Origin: VAZQ01 sp963702695
Lineage (GTDB): Bacteria; Pseudomonadota; Alphaproteobacteria; Rhizobiales; Xanthobacteraceae
Reading direction: 5' to 3'
Length of the DNA stretch: 64,000 bases
Assembly (NCBI GenBank): GCA_963702695.1
Contig: CAVPDS010000032.1
Span: forward strand, 186,001-250,000
The translations under genes and the position numbers were made by a program. Positions 28,040 to 36,821 of this stretch are shown here, one piece after another. Every line of letters begins with the position of its first letter. Position 1 is the stretch's first letter. The notes beneath the pieces are model-generated. The model saw nothing but the letters and a program-made list of their open reading frames with translations. It was not told the DNA's origin and made no database searches.

Positions 28040-28069
28040 AAAAAACGGGCCGGCGAACTGGCCGGCCCG
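28040..28069 (-). terminator. Intrinsic terminator, minus strand, without an upstream protein gene
   Basis: CGGGCCGGC / GCCGGCCCG stem, six-base loop, followed by TTTTTT on the minus strand. Confidence 0.75.
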
Positions 28070-28190
28070 CAGAACAATGGGGATTGATCTGTACGCGGTA
28101 CGCTAACTGGGCCCGGTCCACTCCAAACCCCGGGGGGCTGGGGGGCTGAGGAATCCGGTGTCAAAGAGCAGACCGGGCCTCGAGGCAACG
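28040..28190 (-). ncRNA. Candidate small RNA with C-rich segment and intrinsic terminator
   Basis: Read on the minus strand: a 9-pair closing stem (GGCCCGGTC with GACCGGGCC, 28171-28179 and 28110-28118) encloses a 52-base region with CAGCCCCCCAGCCCCCC. A single-stranded stretch follows, then a GC hairpin with six T. No minus-strand protein gene feeds this terminator, which argues for an RNA gene. Upstream limit is uncertain. The long-range stem with a large internal region could suggest a 6S-like fold, but the class was not recognised. Confidence 0.42.
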
Positions 28191-28397
28191 ATGGCTGTAT
28201 CCCATCCCAGCTGGGCTCCCCCTTGTTCGAAATTGGGCAGCTTTATGATTCCATTAACGAATCCGTGAGGCTAGGCCGCCAATCTGTCGCAGCCCTCGCG
28301 CCGCAATCAGAGCCCGTCGCGTGCCGATTTGCCCCTTGCCGGCGAGCCGCATCCGGCGCGATCATCCTGTCAGCGAAATGTCATACAGGAGGCGCCG

Positions 28398-28787
28398 ATG
28401 ACCCCCGGCGAGATTGAACCAAGCCAGTCGTATGGGGGCGAGAGCCCGGGCCATCTGCCCCTCGTCCCCGCCAGCCAGGTATCTGCAAGTCAAGTCACCT
28501 TCGACCGGCGCGAGCTCAACCGCATTTTCGGGCTCTACGGACGCAAGGTTGCCGCCGGTGAATGGCGCGATTATGCGATCGATTTTTTGAAAGACCGTGC
28601 CGTCTTTTCGGTGTTCCGCCGGTCCTCGGAAGTGCCGCTCTATCGCATCGAGAAGAATCCCCGCCTGGCGCGCCGCCAGGGCGCCTACAGCGTGATCTCG
28701 GCCACTGGCCTGATCGTGCGCCGCGGCCACGAGCTCGACCGGGTGCTGCGCGCGATCGACAGAACGCTGAGCGTCGTTTCGGGCTGA
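28398..28787 (+). CDS. DUF2794 family protein
   Basis: 129 residues with the conserved alphaproteobacterial core TFDRRELNRIFGLYGRKVAAG, EWRDYAIDFLKD and YRIEKNPRLARRQGAYSVIS. Small cytoplasmic protein of unknown function. Start MTPGEIEPS chosen because AGGAGG lies 6 bases before it; a longer frame upstream has no such site. The C-terminus (VLRAIDRTLSVVSG) is intact. Confidence 0.9.
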   Translation: MTPGEIEPSQSYGGESPGHLPLVPASQVSASQVTFDRRELNRIFGLYGRKVAAGEWRDYAIDFLKDRAVFSVFRRSSEVPLYRIEKNPRLARRQGAYSVISATGLIVRRGHELDRVLRAIDRTLSVVSG

Positions 28788-28910
28788 CGCGTCAAACGCT
28801 GCCCCGTTGATCAGACAAGGGCGCGCTCGTTGCGCCGCCGCGCTGCATCAGCACACTGTGGAGCCAGCGGCCGAGTTTGAATCCCGCCGCTTGCAAGATT
28901 TCGACGCCGA

Positions 28911-28947
28911 CTAAACAAAAGGCGCCCCGGCGGTGAGCCGGGGCGCC
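28911..28947 (-). terminator. Intrinsic terminator of the Bax inhibitor-1 family gene
   Basis: Perfect 11-pair stem GGCGCCCCGGC / GCCGGGGCGCC, loop of five, followed on the minus strand by TTTTGTTTAG. It lies 23 bases after the stop codon. Confidence 0.82.
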
Positions 28948-28969
28948 AATCCAAGTCCAGTCCGATTGA

Positions 28970-29749
28970 TCAGCGACGGTCGCCGAGCAGGCGGAGCATG
29001 AACAGGAAGAGGTTGATGAAGTCGAGGTAGAGCTGCAACGCACCGAATACCGCCTTGCGGCCGGAGAGGGTGCCATCCTCGTTCGGATCATACATCTCCT
29101 TGATCCGCTGCGTGTCCCACGCGGTCAGGCCGGCAAAGATGACAACGCCGACCACCGAGATCAGGAATTCGAACATCGAGTTGTGGACGCCGAACAGCGA
29201 GAGCACGAAGCTGACGAGCATCGCGATGATCAGCCCGAACAGGCCCATCATCAGGAACGCGCCCATCGGGCTGAGGTCACGCTTGGTGGTGTAGCCGTAG
29301 AGGCTCAGCGCACCGAATGACGCTGCCGAGATGAAGAAGACGCGCGCGACCGATGCCGTTGTGTATTGCAGGAACAGCGACGAAAACAACAGGCCGAGCG
29401 CTCCGGCATAGACCATGAACAGGATCAGGGCCGTGGCAGGTTGCAGCCGGTTGATGCGGAAGCTGATGAACATCGCCAGACCGAAGCTGCCCAGCGCCAG
29501 CACGATCAGCGCCGGCCCGCTGTACATCGCTTGCCCGAACGGCGTCAGGCTGACGATCCGGCCCGTTGCATCGGTGACTACGGCCGCTTGGGCGGTCAGC
29601 CACGAGACGATGCCGGTCAGCGCCACGCCCATGGCCATGTAATTGTAAACCCGGAGCATGTGGGCGCGCAGGCCCGCATCAATCACTTCGGCCCGGCCCG
29701 CACCAACGCCGCGCGGAGCCGCCGCGTAGTTCCGGTCGTAATCCGACAT
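28970..29749 (-). CDS. Bax inhibitor-1 / YccA family membrane protein
   Basis: 259 residues with seven hydrophobic helices and family motifs GLLFSSLFLQYT, AASFGALSLYGYTTKRDLSPMG and LTAWDTQRIKEMY near the C-terminus. In bacteria these proteins associate with FtsH or act as pH-gated calcium leaks. Start at MSDYDRNYAA with a purine-rich GAGAGGG upstream. Single-gene transcript ending in a strong terminator. Confidence 0.94.
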   Translation of the reverse strand: MSDYDRNYAAAPRGVGAGRAEVIDAGLRAHMLRVYNYMAMGVALTGIVSWLTAQAAVVTDATGRIVSLTPFGQAMYSGPALIVLALGSFGLAMFISFRINRLQPATALILFMVYAGALGLLFSSLFLQYTTASVARVFFISAASFGALSLYGYTTKRDLSPMGAFLMMGLFGLIIAMLVSFVLSLFGVHNSMFEFLISVVGVVIFAGLTAWDTQRIKEMYDPNEDGTLSGRKAVFGALQLYLDFINLFLFMLRLLGDRR

Positions 29750-30060
29750 GGAAATTCCCTCTCTGATGCACCGGCCCCAGGGACCGGTTGGTCCAGCGCC
29801 TCGCCAGATCAGGCTGGCGCCCGATGCCGCGAATCTAGTGCGGGATCGATCTCCGCGCCAGATGCTGTTGCTGCGATATCTTAGGATTGGATGAATGCAT
29901 AGTAGGTCCGACGCCCCCGCCGGCGAACGCGACAATGCGCCAAACATTACAGAACGGCAATGTGGCGGAAAGGCGCGGTGAAAGAGCCAGCATTTGTCCT
30001 CGATTCCGCGACGGACCAGAGTGCCCGGTGGAGAGGCGTTTCTTCAAACATTTGATTTTA
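29750..30060. other. Intergenic region upstream of the Bax inhibitor gene
   Basis: About 310 bases separating two minus-strand units. Expected to contain the promoter of the Bax inhibitor gene and the 3' end of the ybb operon. No hairpin with T tract and no convincing ORF seen. Confidence 0.45.
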
Positions 30061-32631
30061 CTATAGATTCCGCAAAACCGCAGCAGGCTTTTGGCCAAGC
30101 GCGCTATAAGTGCCGGCAAGCCCCAGGACCACCGTGGCTAGCACTGCGGCGCCGGCGGCGGCGAGCGCAGGCCCGGCGAGCCAGGTAAACGACAGATTCA
30201 TGATCTCGGTGACCACGAATCCGGCTGCGACCGAGCCGGCGGCGACGGCGAACAGCGCGGTGGCCGAGCCGATCAGCAGATATTCAAGGGCATAAGCGAC
30301 AATCAGCCGCCCCCGCGTCGCGCCCAGCGTCTTGAGCACCACGGCGTCGTAGACGCGGTGCCGGTGGCCGGCCGCGAGCGCGCCGCCGAGCACCAGCACG
30401 GCCGCAACCAGCGTGAGCGCGCTCGCGCCGCGGATGGCGAGGACGAGGTTGGACACGATCGAGGCGACCGCGTCGATCGCCTCGCGCACCCGCACCGTCG
30501 TGATCGCGGGAAAAGCGTCGGCCACTGCCTTGAGCAGTGCGGTCTCATCCGCGGTGGTGCCGCCGCCGGGATAGGTCAGGGTAGCGATGTAGCTCATCGG
30601 CGCGCCACGAAAACTGTTGGGCGCGAACACCAGGACGAAGTTGATTCCGAGACTCTGCCAGTCGACCGCGCGCAGATTGGCGACCTTCGCCGTGAGATTG
30701 CGGCCGAGCACGTTGACGGTGATGGCGTCGCCGACCTTAAGGCCGAGCCCGTCCGCGATCCGCTTCTCCAGCGAGACCACGCGTTCGCCGTCGTAGCCCG
30801 GCGGCCACCACTCGCCCGCGACCAGCCGCGAGCCGGCGGGGATTTCGTCCGCGATGGTCAGGCCGCGGTCGCTTTGCAGCGCCCAGGCGGCGTTCTGCGA
30901 GGGTTTGAGGTTTTCGACCGGAACACCCTTCACCTGCACGATGCGCCCGCGCAGCATCGGCACCCGCTCGAAGGTTGCGCGCGGCGCGTGCGACTTCACG
31001 AACGCATCGAATGTTTCGGCGTCGCTGCCCTGGATGTCGAGGAAGAAGAACGCCGGCGCTTTGTCCGGCAGGGCCGCCATGAACTGCCGGCGGAGGTTGC
31101 CGTCAATCTCGATCACCGTGACGAGCAGCGCGAGGCCGAGGCCGAGCGAGAGCACGACGCTGGTGGTCAGTGCGCCGGGCCGGTGGATGTTGGCGATCGC
31201 CATGCGCAGCGCCGTCGAGCGCACGCGCGGCAGCCGGCGCGCGATGAGCATCAACAGTGCCGCCACCGCTCGCAGCAACGCGAACACGCCGGCCGCTGCG
31301 ACGACGAAGATCAACGCGATGCGGCGATCGAAGGACAGCAGCACGGCGCAGGCCGCCAGCAGGCCGACCGCAAGGACGGTTCCAACGATGTAGCGCCGCC
31401 GCGGCCAGCGTGCATCGCTTGCCACCTCGTCGCGGAACAGCGCCGAAACCGGCACATCGTGGGCGCGGCCCAGCGGCCAGATCGCAAACGCGAGCGCGGT
31501 GAGAAGTCCGTAGAGAAGTGCGAGCGCGAGGCTGTCCGCATGCACCGCGGGGACCAGCGGCAGCGGCAGGATCGCGCCGAAGGCCCCGCCGATGATGAAC
31601 GGCAGCGCGGCGCCGATCGCGAGGCCGGGCAGCGCGCCGACCACCGCCATCGCCAGCACTTGGGTGAGATAGATCGCAAACACGCGGCGGCCGGTGGCGC
31701 CGAGCGACTTCATCGTGGCGATCGTCGCGCGCTTGCGGTCGAGATGCGCGTGCACGGCATTGGCGACGCCGACGCCGCCGACCAGCAGCGCAGTGAGGCC
31801 GACCAGCGTCAGGTATTGCGTGAAGCGCTCGACGTTCTCCTCCAGCGACGGCGAGGCGTTGGTGCGGGTGCGGATGTCCCAGCCAGCTTCCGGGAATTGC
31901 GCCTGCGCCGCCGCGGTGATGACGCGTACCGATTGATCGCTCGCGCCGTTCGGGAGGAGGACGCGATAGTTCCAGCGCACGAGGCTGCCGGGCTGCAGCA
32001 GGCCCGTCGCCCGCAGCGCAGCGTCGCTGAGGACGAGGCGCGGGCCGAAGCCGATGCCGCTCGCGAGCTTGTCCGGTTCGGAGGTGAGCGTTGCGCGGAT
32101 CTCGATGGTGGCGGAACCGATGGTGATGCGGGCGGGCGGCTTGAGGTCGAGCCGCGCCAGCAGCGTCGGATCGCCGGCCGCGCCGTAGACGCCGTCGCGC
32201 TCCGCCAGCGCCGCGGCGAGCGGCTGCGCCGGATCGAGCGCCACCGCACCGGTGAGCGGGTAGGCGCCATCGACCGCCTTCATCTCGACCAGGGCGTCGC
32301 GGCCATCTGGCGTGCGCGCCATCGCACGCATGGTCGCGGCCAGCGAGACGCGGCCCTGGCGGTCGAGGAATGCGCGCTCCGTGGCGTCGGCCTCGCGGTG
32401 GATGATCGAGAACGCCATGTCGCCGCCGAGGATGACGCGGCCTTCCCGCGCCAGACCGCCGGACAGGCTCGCTGCGACGGCACCGACGCCCGCGATCGCC
32501 ATTACGCCGAGCGCGATGCAGCCGATGAAAACGTAGAAGCCGCTCAGTCCGCCGCGCAACTCGCGAAAGGCGAGGCGCAGCGGCAGCCATCGGCTGGGGC
32601 GGGCGGCAACTGTCGGTACCAGGAGCGTCAT
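30061..32631 (-). CDS. FtsX-like ABC transporter permease (YbbP family)
   Basis: 856 residues. Two FtsX-type modules, each with a large periplasmic (MacB-type) domain: N-terminal helix LSGFYVFIGCIALGVMAIAG, a group of helices in the middle with ATIATMKSLGATGRRVF, and a C-terminal group with VLKTLGATRGRLIVAYALEY. Together with the neighbouring ATPase it forms a YbbAP-type system, thought to extract or transport hydrophobic compounds at the inner membrane. Its start overlaps the upstream gene by ATGA. Confidence 0.93.
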   Translation of the reverse strand: MTLLVPTVAARPSRWLPLRLAFRELRGGLSGFYVFIGCIALGVMAIAGVGAVAASLSGGLAREGRVILGGDMAFSIIHREADATERAFLDRQGRVSLAATMRAMARTPDGRDALVEMKAVDGAYPLTGAVALDPAQPLAAALAERDGVYGAAGDPTLLARLDLKPPARITIGSATIEIRATLTSEPDKLASGIGFGPRLVLSDAALRATGLLQPGSLVRWNYRVLLPNGASDQSVRVITAAAQAQFPEAGWDIRTRTNASPSLEENVERFTQYLTLVGLTALLVGGVGVANAVHAHLDRKRATIATMKSLGATGRRVFAIYLTQVLAMAVVGALPGLAIGAALPFIIGGAFGAILPLPLVPAVHADSLALALLYGLLTALAFAIWPLGRAHDVPVSALFRDEVASDARWPRRRYIVGTVLAVGLLAACAVLLSFDRRIALIFVVAAAGVFALLRAVAALLMLIARRLPRVRSTALRMAIANIHRPGALTTSVVLSLGLGLALLVTVIEIDGNLRRQFMAALPDKAPAFFFLDIQGSDAETFDAFVKSHAPRATFERVPMLRGRIVQVKGVPVENLKPSQNAAWALQSDRGLTIADEIPAGSRLVAGEWWPPGYDGERVVSLEKRIADGLGLKVGDAITVNVLGRNLTAKVANLRAVDWQSLGINFVLVFAPNSFRGAPMSYIATLTYPGGGTTADETALLKAVADAFPAITTVRVREAIDAVASIVSNLVLAIRGASALTLVAAVLVLGGALAAGHRHRVYDAVVLKTLGATRGRLIVAYALEYLLIGSATALFAVAAGSVAAGFVVTEIMNLSFTWLAGPALAAAGAAVLATVVLGLAGTYSALGQKPAAVLRNL

Positions 32632-33317
32632 GCCTGCGCCTTCAGGGATTGAGGGGCAATCGCCGTGCGCGGCGCTTTCGGCATCGTGCGCTCCAGCAGG
32701 AAATGGACCGGCGCGAACAACAACAGCGGCAGTCCGATCAGCAATCCGACAACCCAGACGCCCGAGGAGACCCAGGTCTGCCGCATCTCGTCGCTCATGC
32801 CGAAGACGTAATTGATATTCACCGGCATCAGTCCGGCGTTCGGTTGCGGCGGCGGCATGAAGAAGAAGCTGACCAGGATCAGCACCCACGCCAGCACGGT
32901 CCAGGCCGCCAGCGCCCGCCGGTCGTAGCCGAGCTTCCACACCAGCAACACGAGGAGGAACGGCAGCCAGCCATGGAACAGCGACAGCCCGCGCAGGAAC
33001 AGCGAATGATCGGCGGCGAACATGTAGTCGGTCATGCCGGTGAGGTGGACCCCGACCAGGTTCAAGAGAAAGTCGATCACCCATAGCGTTTGCGGCGCGA
33101 GGATGCCGACCGCGCACATCGAGATCAGCAGCGGGCTTTCGATCCAGACGCCGATCAGCGTCAGGATCAGCGCAGTGTCGCAGAAGTAAAGGAAGTTCGA
33201 CGGGCCGTAATAGTGCCAGTACGCCGGAACGAGCACGACCATGAAGGCGGTGTAGACGATCTTGAGCCAGAGCGGCAGGCGCTGGTCCGGCGTGGTTCGT
33301 TCATTTCCGGCGCTCAC
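32628..33317 (-). CDS. Multi-pass membrane protein between ybbA and ybbP
   Basis: 229 residues with about six transmembrane helices (LKIVYTAFMVVLVPAYWHYY at the start, later WTVLAWVLILVSFFFMPPPQ). Contains HYYGPSNFLYFCD, seen in uncharacterised Rhizobiales membrane proteins. GTG start at 33317 overlaps the ATPase stop (GTGA), and its own stop overlaps the permease start (ATGA). All three products are therefore translationally coupled and probably act together. E. coli ybbAP has no such middle gene. Function unknown. Confidence 0.87.
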   Translation of the reverse strand: MSAGNERTTPDQRLPLWLKIVYTAFMVVLVPAYWHYYGPSNFLYFCDTALILTLIGVWIESPLLISMCAVGILAPQTLWVIDFLLNLVGVHLTGMTDYMFAADHSLFLRGLSLFHGWLPFLLVLLVWKLGYDRRALAAWTVLAWVLILVSFFFMPPPQPNAGLMPVNINYVFGMSDEMRQTWVSSGVWVVGLLIGLPLLLFAPVHFLLERTMPKAPRTAIAPQSLKAQA

Positions 33318-34006
33318 GCATCCTCCTCGACCCGGCCCGAGCGCATCCGCACCACGCGGTCGCACCGCGCGGCGAGGCCGGGATCGTGCGTCACCAGGAC
33401 GAGCGTCGTGCCGCGATCGACATGGCCGGCAAACATCAGGGCGATGATCTCGGCGCCGGTCTTCTCGTCGAGGTTCCCAGTCGGCTCGTCGGCGATGAGG
33501 ATCGCCGGATGCGGCGCGAGCGCGCGCGCCAGCGCGACGCGCTGCTGCTCGCCGCCGGAGAGCTGCGCCGGATAGTGATGCTGCCGCTCGCCGAGCCCGA
33601 CCGCGGCAAGCTCCTGCGCCGCGCGTGCGTGCGCGTCCTCGACACCGGCGAGTTCGAGCGGCACCGCGACGTTTTCGAGCGCGGTCATGGTCGGGATCAG
33701 GTGGAACGACTGGAACACGATTCCGACATTGCGGCCGCGAAAGCGCGCCAGCGCGTCCTCGTCGAGCGCGGACAGCGTTTCGCCCGCGACCACGACCGCG
33801 CCGGTGTCCGGCCGCTCCAGCCCGGCCATCACCATCAGCAGCGTCGACTTGCCGGAGCCGGACGGCCCGATGAGGCCGATCGCCTCGCCGCGGCCTATAT
33901 GCAGGCCGACGTCTTTGAGGATATGAACGCGGGCCGCGCCGCGCCCGAGCGACAGGTTCACACCGGTGAGCGCGATCGCCGGAGCCAGGGCCGAGGTGTC
34001 ATGCAT
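33314..34006 (-). CDS. ABC transporter ATP-binding protein (YbbA family)
   Basis: 230 residues. Walker A GPSGSGKST, signature LSGGEQQRVALARAL, Walker B ILIADEPTGNLD and H-loop VTHDPGLA. MacB/LolD/YbbA-type sequence. First gene of the coupled three-gene unit and divergent from the esterase gene, the same pairing (esterase tesA next to ybbA) as in E. coli. Confidence 0.94.
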   Translation of the reverse strand: MHDTSALAPAIALTGVNLSLGRGAARVHILKDVGLHIGRGEAIGLIGPSGSGKSTLLMVMAGLERPDTGAVVVAGETLSALDEDALARFRGRNVGIVFQSFHLIPTMTALENVAVPLELAGVEDAHARAAQELAAVGLGERQHHYPAQLSGGEQQRVALARALAPHPAILIADEPTGNLDEKTGAEIIALMFAGHVDRGTTLVLVTHDPGLAARCDRVVRMRSGRVEEDA

Positions 34007-34075
34007 GCAGTGGGTCCGTCGGTCCGCGTGGCTCGCCCGGCGCCGTCCGGGCCACGGTCATATGGGAGTTCAATC

Positions 34076-34723
34076 GTGTTGGTCCAGATAGTCGCGCTGA
34101 TGGTCGCGTTGGCGGCCTGGTTCACGCCGGCGCCGGCGGGCGCCGCCGACCGGACGGTGAAGATCGTGGCGCTCGGCGATTCGCTCACGGCGGGGTACGG
34201 CCTGCCGGCGGATGCCGCCTTCCCCGTGAAGCTCGAAAAGGCGCTCAAGGCCAAGGGGCTCACAGTCGAGGTCGCGAATGCCGGGGTCTCGGGCGACACC
34301 GCCACCGGCGGCCTCGCGCGCCTGGACTGGTCGGTACCGGAGGGGACCGACGCCGTCATCCTGGAACTCGGCGCGAACGACATGCTGCGGGGACTCGATC
34401 CCGCGGTCACGCGCCGCGCGCTCGACCAGATCATGCGCCGGCTGGCCGAGCGGCACATCGCCGTGCTGGTGGCGGGGATGCGGTCGGCGCCCAATCTCGG
34501 CGCCGATTTCGGGCGCGGCTTCGAGTCGATCTATACCGATCTCGCCACCAGGTACGGTGCGCTGCTCTATCCATTCTTCCTCGACGGCGTCGCCGGCAAC
34601 GACAAGCTCAACCAGCGCGACGGGCTCCATCCCACCGCGGCGGGCGTTGACGTGATCGTCATGCGCATCCTGCCCGAGGTCGAGGAACTGGCCGCGCGCG
34701 TGCAGGCCAGAGCCGAAAAATGA
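34076..34723 (+). CDS. tesA: GDSL-type arylesterase / lysophospholipase (TesA-like)
   Basis: Periplasmic SGNH hydrolase of 215 residues. Signal peptide about 1-24 (LVQIVALMVALAAWFTPAPA). Block I ALGDSLTAGYG with the nucleophile Ser, Gly block AGVSGDTATGG, Asn block LGANDML and the DGLHP block with catalytic Asp and His. GTG 34076 is chosen because GGGAG precedes it and it gives a clean signal peptide; an ATG at 34001 is an alternative. Adjacent and divergent to ybbA. Confidence 0.92.
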   Translation: MLVQIVALMVALAAWFTPAPAGAADRTVKIVALGDSLTAGYGLPADAAFPVKLEKALKAKGLTVEVANAGVSGDTATGGLARLDWSVPEGTDAVILELGANDMLRGLDPAVTRRALDQIMRRLAERHIAVLVAGMRSAPNLGADFGRGFESIYTDLATRYGALLYPFFLDGVAGNDKLNQRDGLHPTAAGVDVIVMRILPEVEELAARVQARAEK

Positions 34724-34884
34724 GCTGCGCGCCGTCATCATACTCGCACGCGAAATACTTGCACGCGAATCACCTCGGCTGCGGTTCCCCGCTTCGGCGC
34801 GCATCAGAACCCACAACTCAGGCGGCGGTGGGGGCGTCGCGTGATTGATTCCTGTTCGCGCTTCCGCTTACATGGCACGGTCCC

Positions 34885-35421
34885 ATGCAGCGAATTTTTA
34901 CCGGTCTCGAAATTCCCCCCGACGTCGGCCAAGCGCTGGCCATGATGCGGGGCGGCCTGCCGGGCGCCCGCTGGATCGACCCCGAGAATTACCACGTGAC
35001 GCTACGATTCATCGGCGACATCGACGATTCGCTGGCCCGCGAAGTCGCCTGGATGCTCGGGCAGGTGCGGCGGACGGAGTTCGAGCTGCGCTTCGACGCG
35101 GTGTCGTCGTTCGGCGGCCGCCGCCCGCGTGCGGTGATCGCGACGCTGGCGCCGACGCGGGAACTGATGGAACTGCAGGCGGAGCACGAGCGCCTGATGC
35201 AGCGGGTGGGACTCGAACCGGAAGGGCGCAAGTATACCCCGCACGTGACGCTGGCGCGGCTGCGCGATTCCTCGAGCTGGCAGGTGGCGGAATACCTCGC
35301 GGAGCGGGCGCTGTTCGGCTCGCCGCCGTTCAAGGTGTCCCAGTTCGTCCTGTTCTCCTCACGCGCTTCGGTTGGCGGCGGTCCCTACGTGGTCGAGGCG
35401 GCCTATCCGCTGGCCGCGTGA
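34885..35421 (+). CDS. thpR: RNA 2',3'-cyclic phosphodiesterase (2'-5' RNA ligase family)
   Basis: 178 residues with the two catalytic H-x-T-x motifs HVTL at 37-40 and HVTL at 120-123 in a 2H phosphoesterase fold. Starts MQRIFTGLEIP. Hydrolyses 2',3'-cyclic phosphates of RNA and can reversibly join tRNA halves in vitro in E. coli. A cytoplasmic single gene; the physiological role is unclear. Confidence 0.94.
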   Translation: MQRIFTGLEIPPDVGQALAMMRGGLPGARWIDPENYHVTLRFIGDIDDSLAREVAWMLGQVRRTEFELRFDAVSSFGGRRPRAVIATLAPTRELMELQAEHERLMQRVGLEPEGRKYTPHVTLARLRDSSSWQVAEYLAERALFGSPPFKVSQFVLFSSRASVGGGPYVVEAAYPLAA

Positions 35422-35494
35422 GGGCGGCGTTTGGCTCGGCGCCGGCTTCTGATATGGCTCCCGGACCCGCCCACCTTCGATCTCAGCACCACTG

Positions 35495-36673
35495 ATGCCC
35501 GCCAACGTCAAAACCCGATATGCCGCGCGTGTGGCCGCCGGAGAGATCGAGCGCGATCCGGCGCAGATTGAAGTGCTCGACCTCCTGGCCGCGTTGGAGC
35601 GGCGGCTGAGCGAACAACGCCTGGCGCGGAAGTCGTCGTCGCTCGGCTGGCTGTTCGCCGCCCGCGAGCGTCGTGCGGACGAGATCAAGGGCCTCTATCT
35701 CTACGGCGACGTCGGCCGCGGCAAGACCATGCTGATGGACCTGTTCTTCGCGGCCTCGCCGGTGCTGCGCAAGCGGCGTGTGCACTTCCACGAGTTCATG
35801 GCCGACGTGCATGAGCGCATCCGCGGATTCCGCGACAAGCTCAGGACCGGCGAGCTTAGCGGCGAGGATCCGATCCGGCTCGCCGCCGCCGCGATCGCCA
35901 ACGAAACGTGGCTGCTTTGCTTCGACGAATTCCACGTCACCGATATCGCCGACGCGATGATCCTGGGGCGGTTGTTCAGGCGACTGTTCGAGCTCGGCGT
36001 CGTTGTGGTGGCAACCTCGAATGTGCCGCCGGCCGAGCTTTACAAGGATGGGCTCAACCGTGCGCTGTTCATTCCCTTCATCGCGCTGATCGAGCAGCAC
36101 ATGGAGGTGGTGCGGCTCGTCGCGCGCGCGGACTTCCGGCTGGAGAAACTCGCGGGTGCGCCGGTTTGGTACGTCCCGGCTGACGCCGCGGCCGATGCTG
36201 CGCTCAATGAGGCGTGGCGCCGCCTCACCGGCGGCGATGCGTGGGCCGCGCGCGACCTGGCGATGAGGGGCCGCATCGTGCGAGTGCCGCGCGCGGCGAT
36301 GGGCGTGGCGCGCTTCTCGTTCCACGATCTGTGCGAGGCGCCGCTCGCAGCGGCCGAATACCTCAAGATCGCGCATGAATTCCACACGCTGCTGCTCGAC
36401 CACATCCCGGTAATGGATTTCGACCGCCGCAACGAAGCCAAGCGCTTCATCATCCTGATCGACACGCTCTACGACAGCGCCGTCAAGCTCGTTGCCTCTG
36501 CCGCGGCCGAGCCGTCTGCGCTCTATCTCGCGAGCGAAGGTTTCGAGGCGCAGGAATTCAAGCGCACGGCCTCGCGAATCATCGAGATGCGCTCGGAGGC
36601 ATACTTGGCGCTTCCGCATGGAAGAGGGAACTCGGTTGCCAGTCCAATCGTCGAGGGAATTGTGGAGACGTGA
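35495..36673 (+). CDS. zapE: Cell division protein ZapE (AFG1-like ATPase)
   Basis: 392 residues. Walker A YGDVGRGKTML at 70-80, Walker B LLCFDEFHVTD, sensor region VVATSNVPPAELY and the conserved ARFSFHDLCEAPLAAAEYL. ZapE binds FtsZ and modulates the Z ring under stress. In many Rhizobiales it lies just upstream of mdh; here a hypothetical and a tctC-type gene intervene. Confidence 0.95.
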   Translation: MPANVKTRYAARVAAGEIERDPAQIEVLDLLAALERRLSEQRLARKSSSLGWLFAARERRADEIKGLYLYGDVGRGKTMLMDLFFAASPVLRKRRVHFHEFMADVHERIRGFRDKLRTGELSGEDPIRLAAAAIANETWLLCFDEFHVTDIADAMILGRLFRRLFELGVVVVATSNVPPAELYKDGLNRALFIPFIALIEQHMEVVRLVARADFRLEKLAGAPVWYVPADAAADAALNEAWRRLTGGDAWAARDLAMRGRIVRVPRAAMGVARFSFHDLCEAPLAAAEYLKIAHEFHTLLLDHIPVMDFDRRNEAKRFIILIDTLYDSAVKLVASAAAEPSALYLASEGFEAQEFKRTASRIIEMRSEAYLALPHGRGNSVASPIVEGIVET

Positions 36674-36821
36674 CAGAAGCATCGACGACGCTGCGGGAAT
36701 GTTAATTCACCTCTCGGGCAGTTTAATTGCCGGCACAAGCGCATCGGGATATAGGATCGACCAATAAACTATTTGCTGCATACGGGTGGATCTGACTCAT
36801 GCGACCTTCGAGGAGGATCAT

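Larger units (their letters stand above)
27891..28397. other. Intergenic region with candidate minus-strand small RNA
   Basis: About 500 bases without a protein gene between the collagen-like gene and DUF2794. It holds the intrinsic terminator at 28040-28069 and a 9-pair long-range stem at 28110-28179. Positions 27891-28039 and 28190-28397 show nothing recognisable apart from the DUF2794 leader. Confidence 0.5.

Noticed and set aside
28040..28190. Firm assignment as 6S RNA
   Set aside because: The closing stem and size are suggestive, but I could not match the central bubble or known sequence, so it is left as an unclassified candidate.
30358..32652. 764-residue open frame on the strand opposite the YbbP-type permease
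   Set aside because: Its translation is Arg/His/Asp-rich with no domain, and the opposite strand encodes a clear FtsX-like protein. Long antisense frames are expected at this GC content. The same applies to 51470-53443 (opposite priA), 54387-56396 (opposite recQ), 24664-26226 (opposite acnA) and 42311-44479 (opposite sucA).
33386..34723. 445-residue extension of the GDSL esterase
   Set aside because: The upstream part is antisense to the YbbA ATPase. The signal peptide and ribosome site support GTG 34076.
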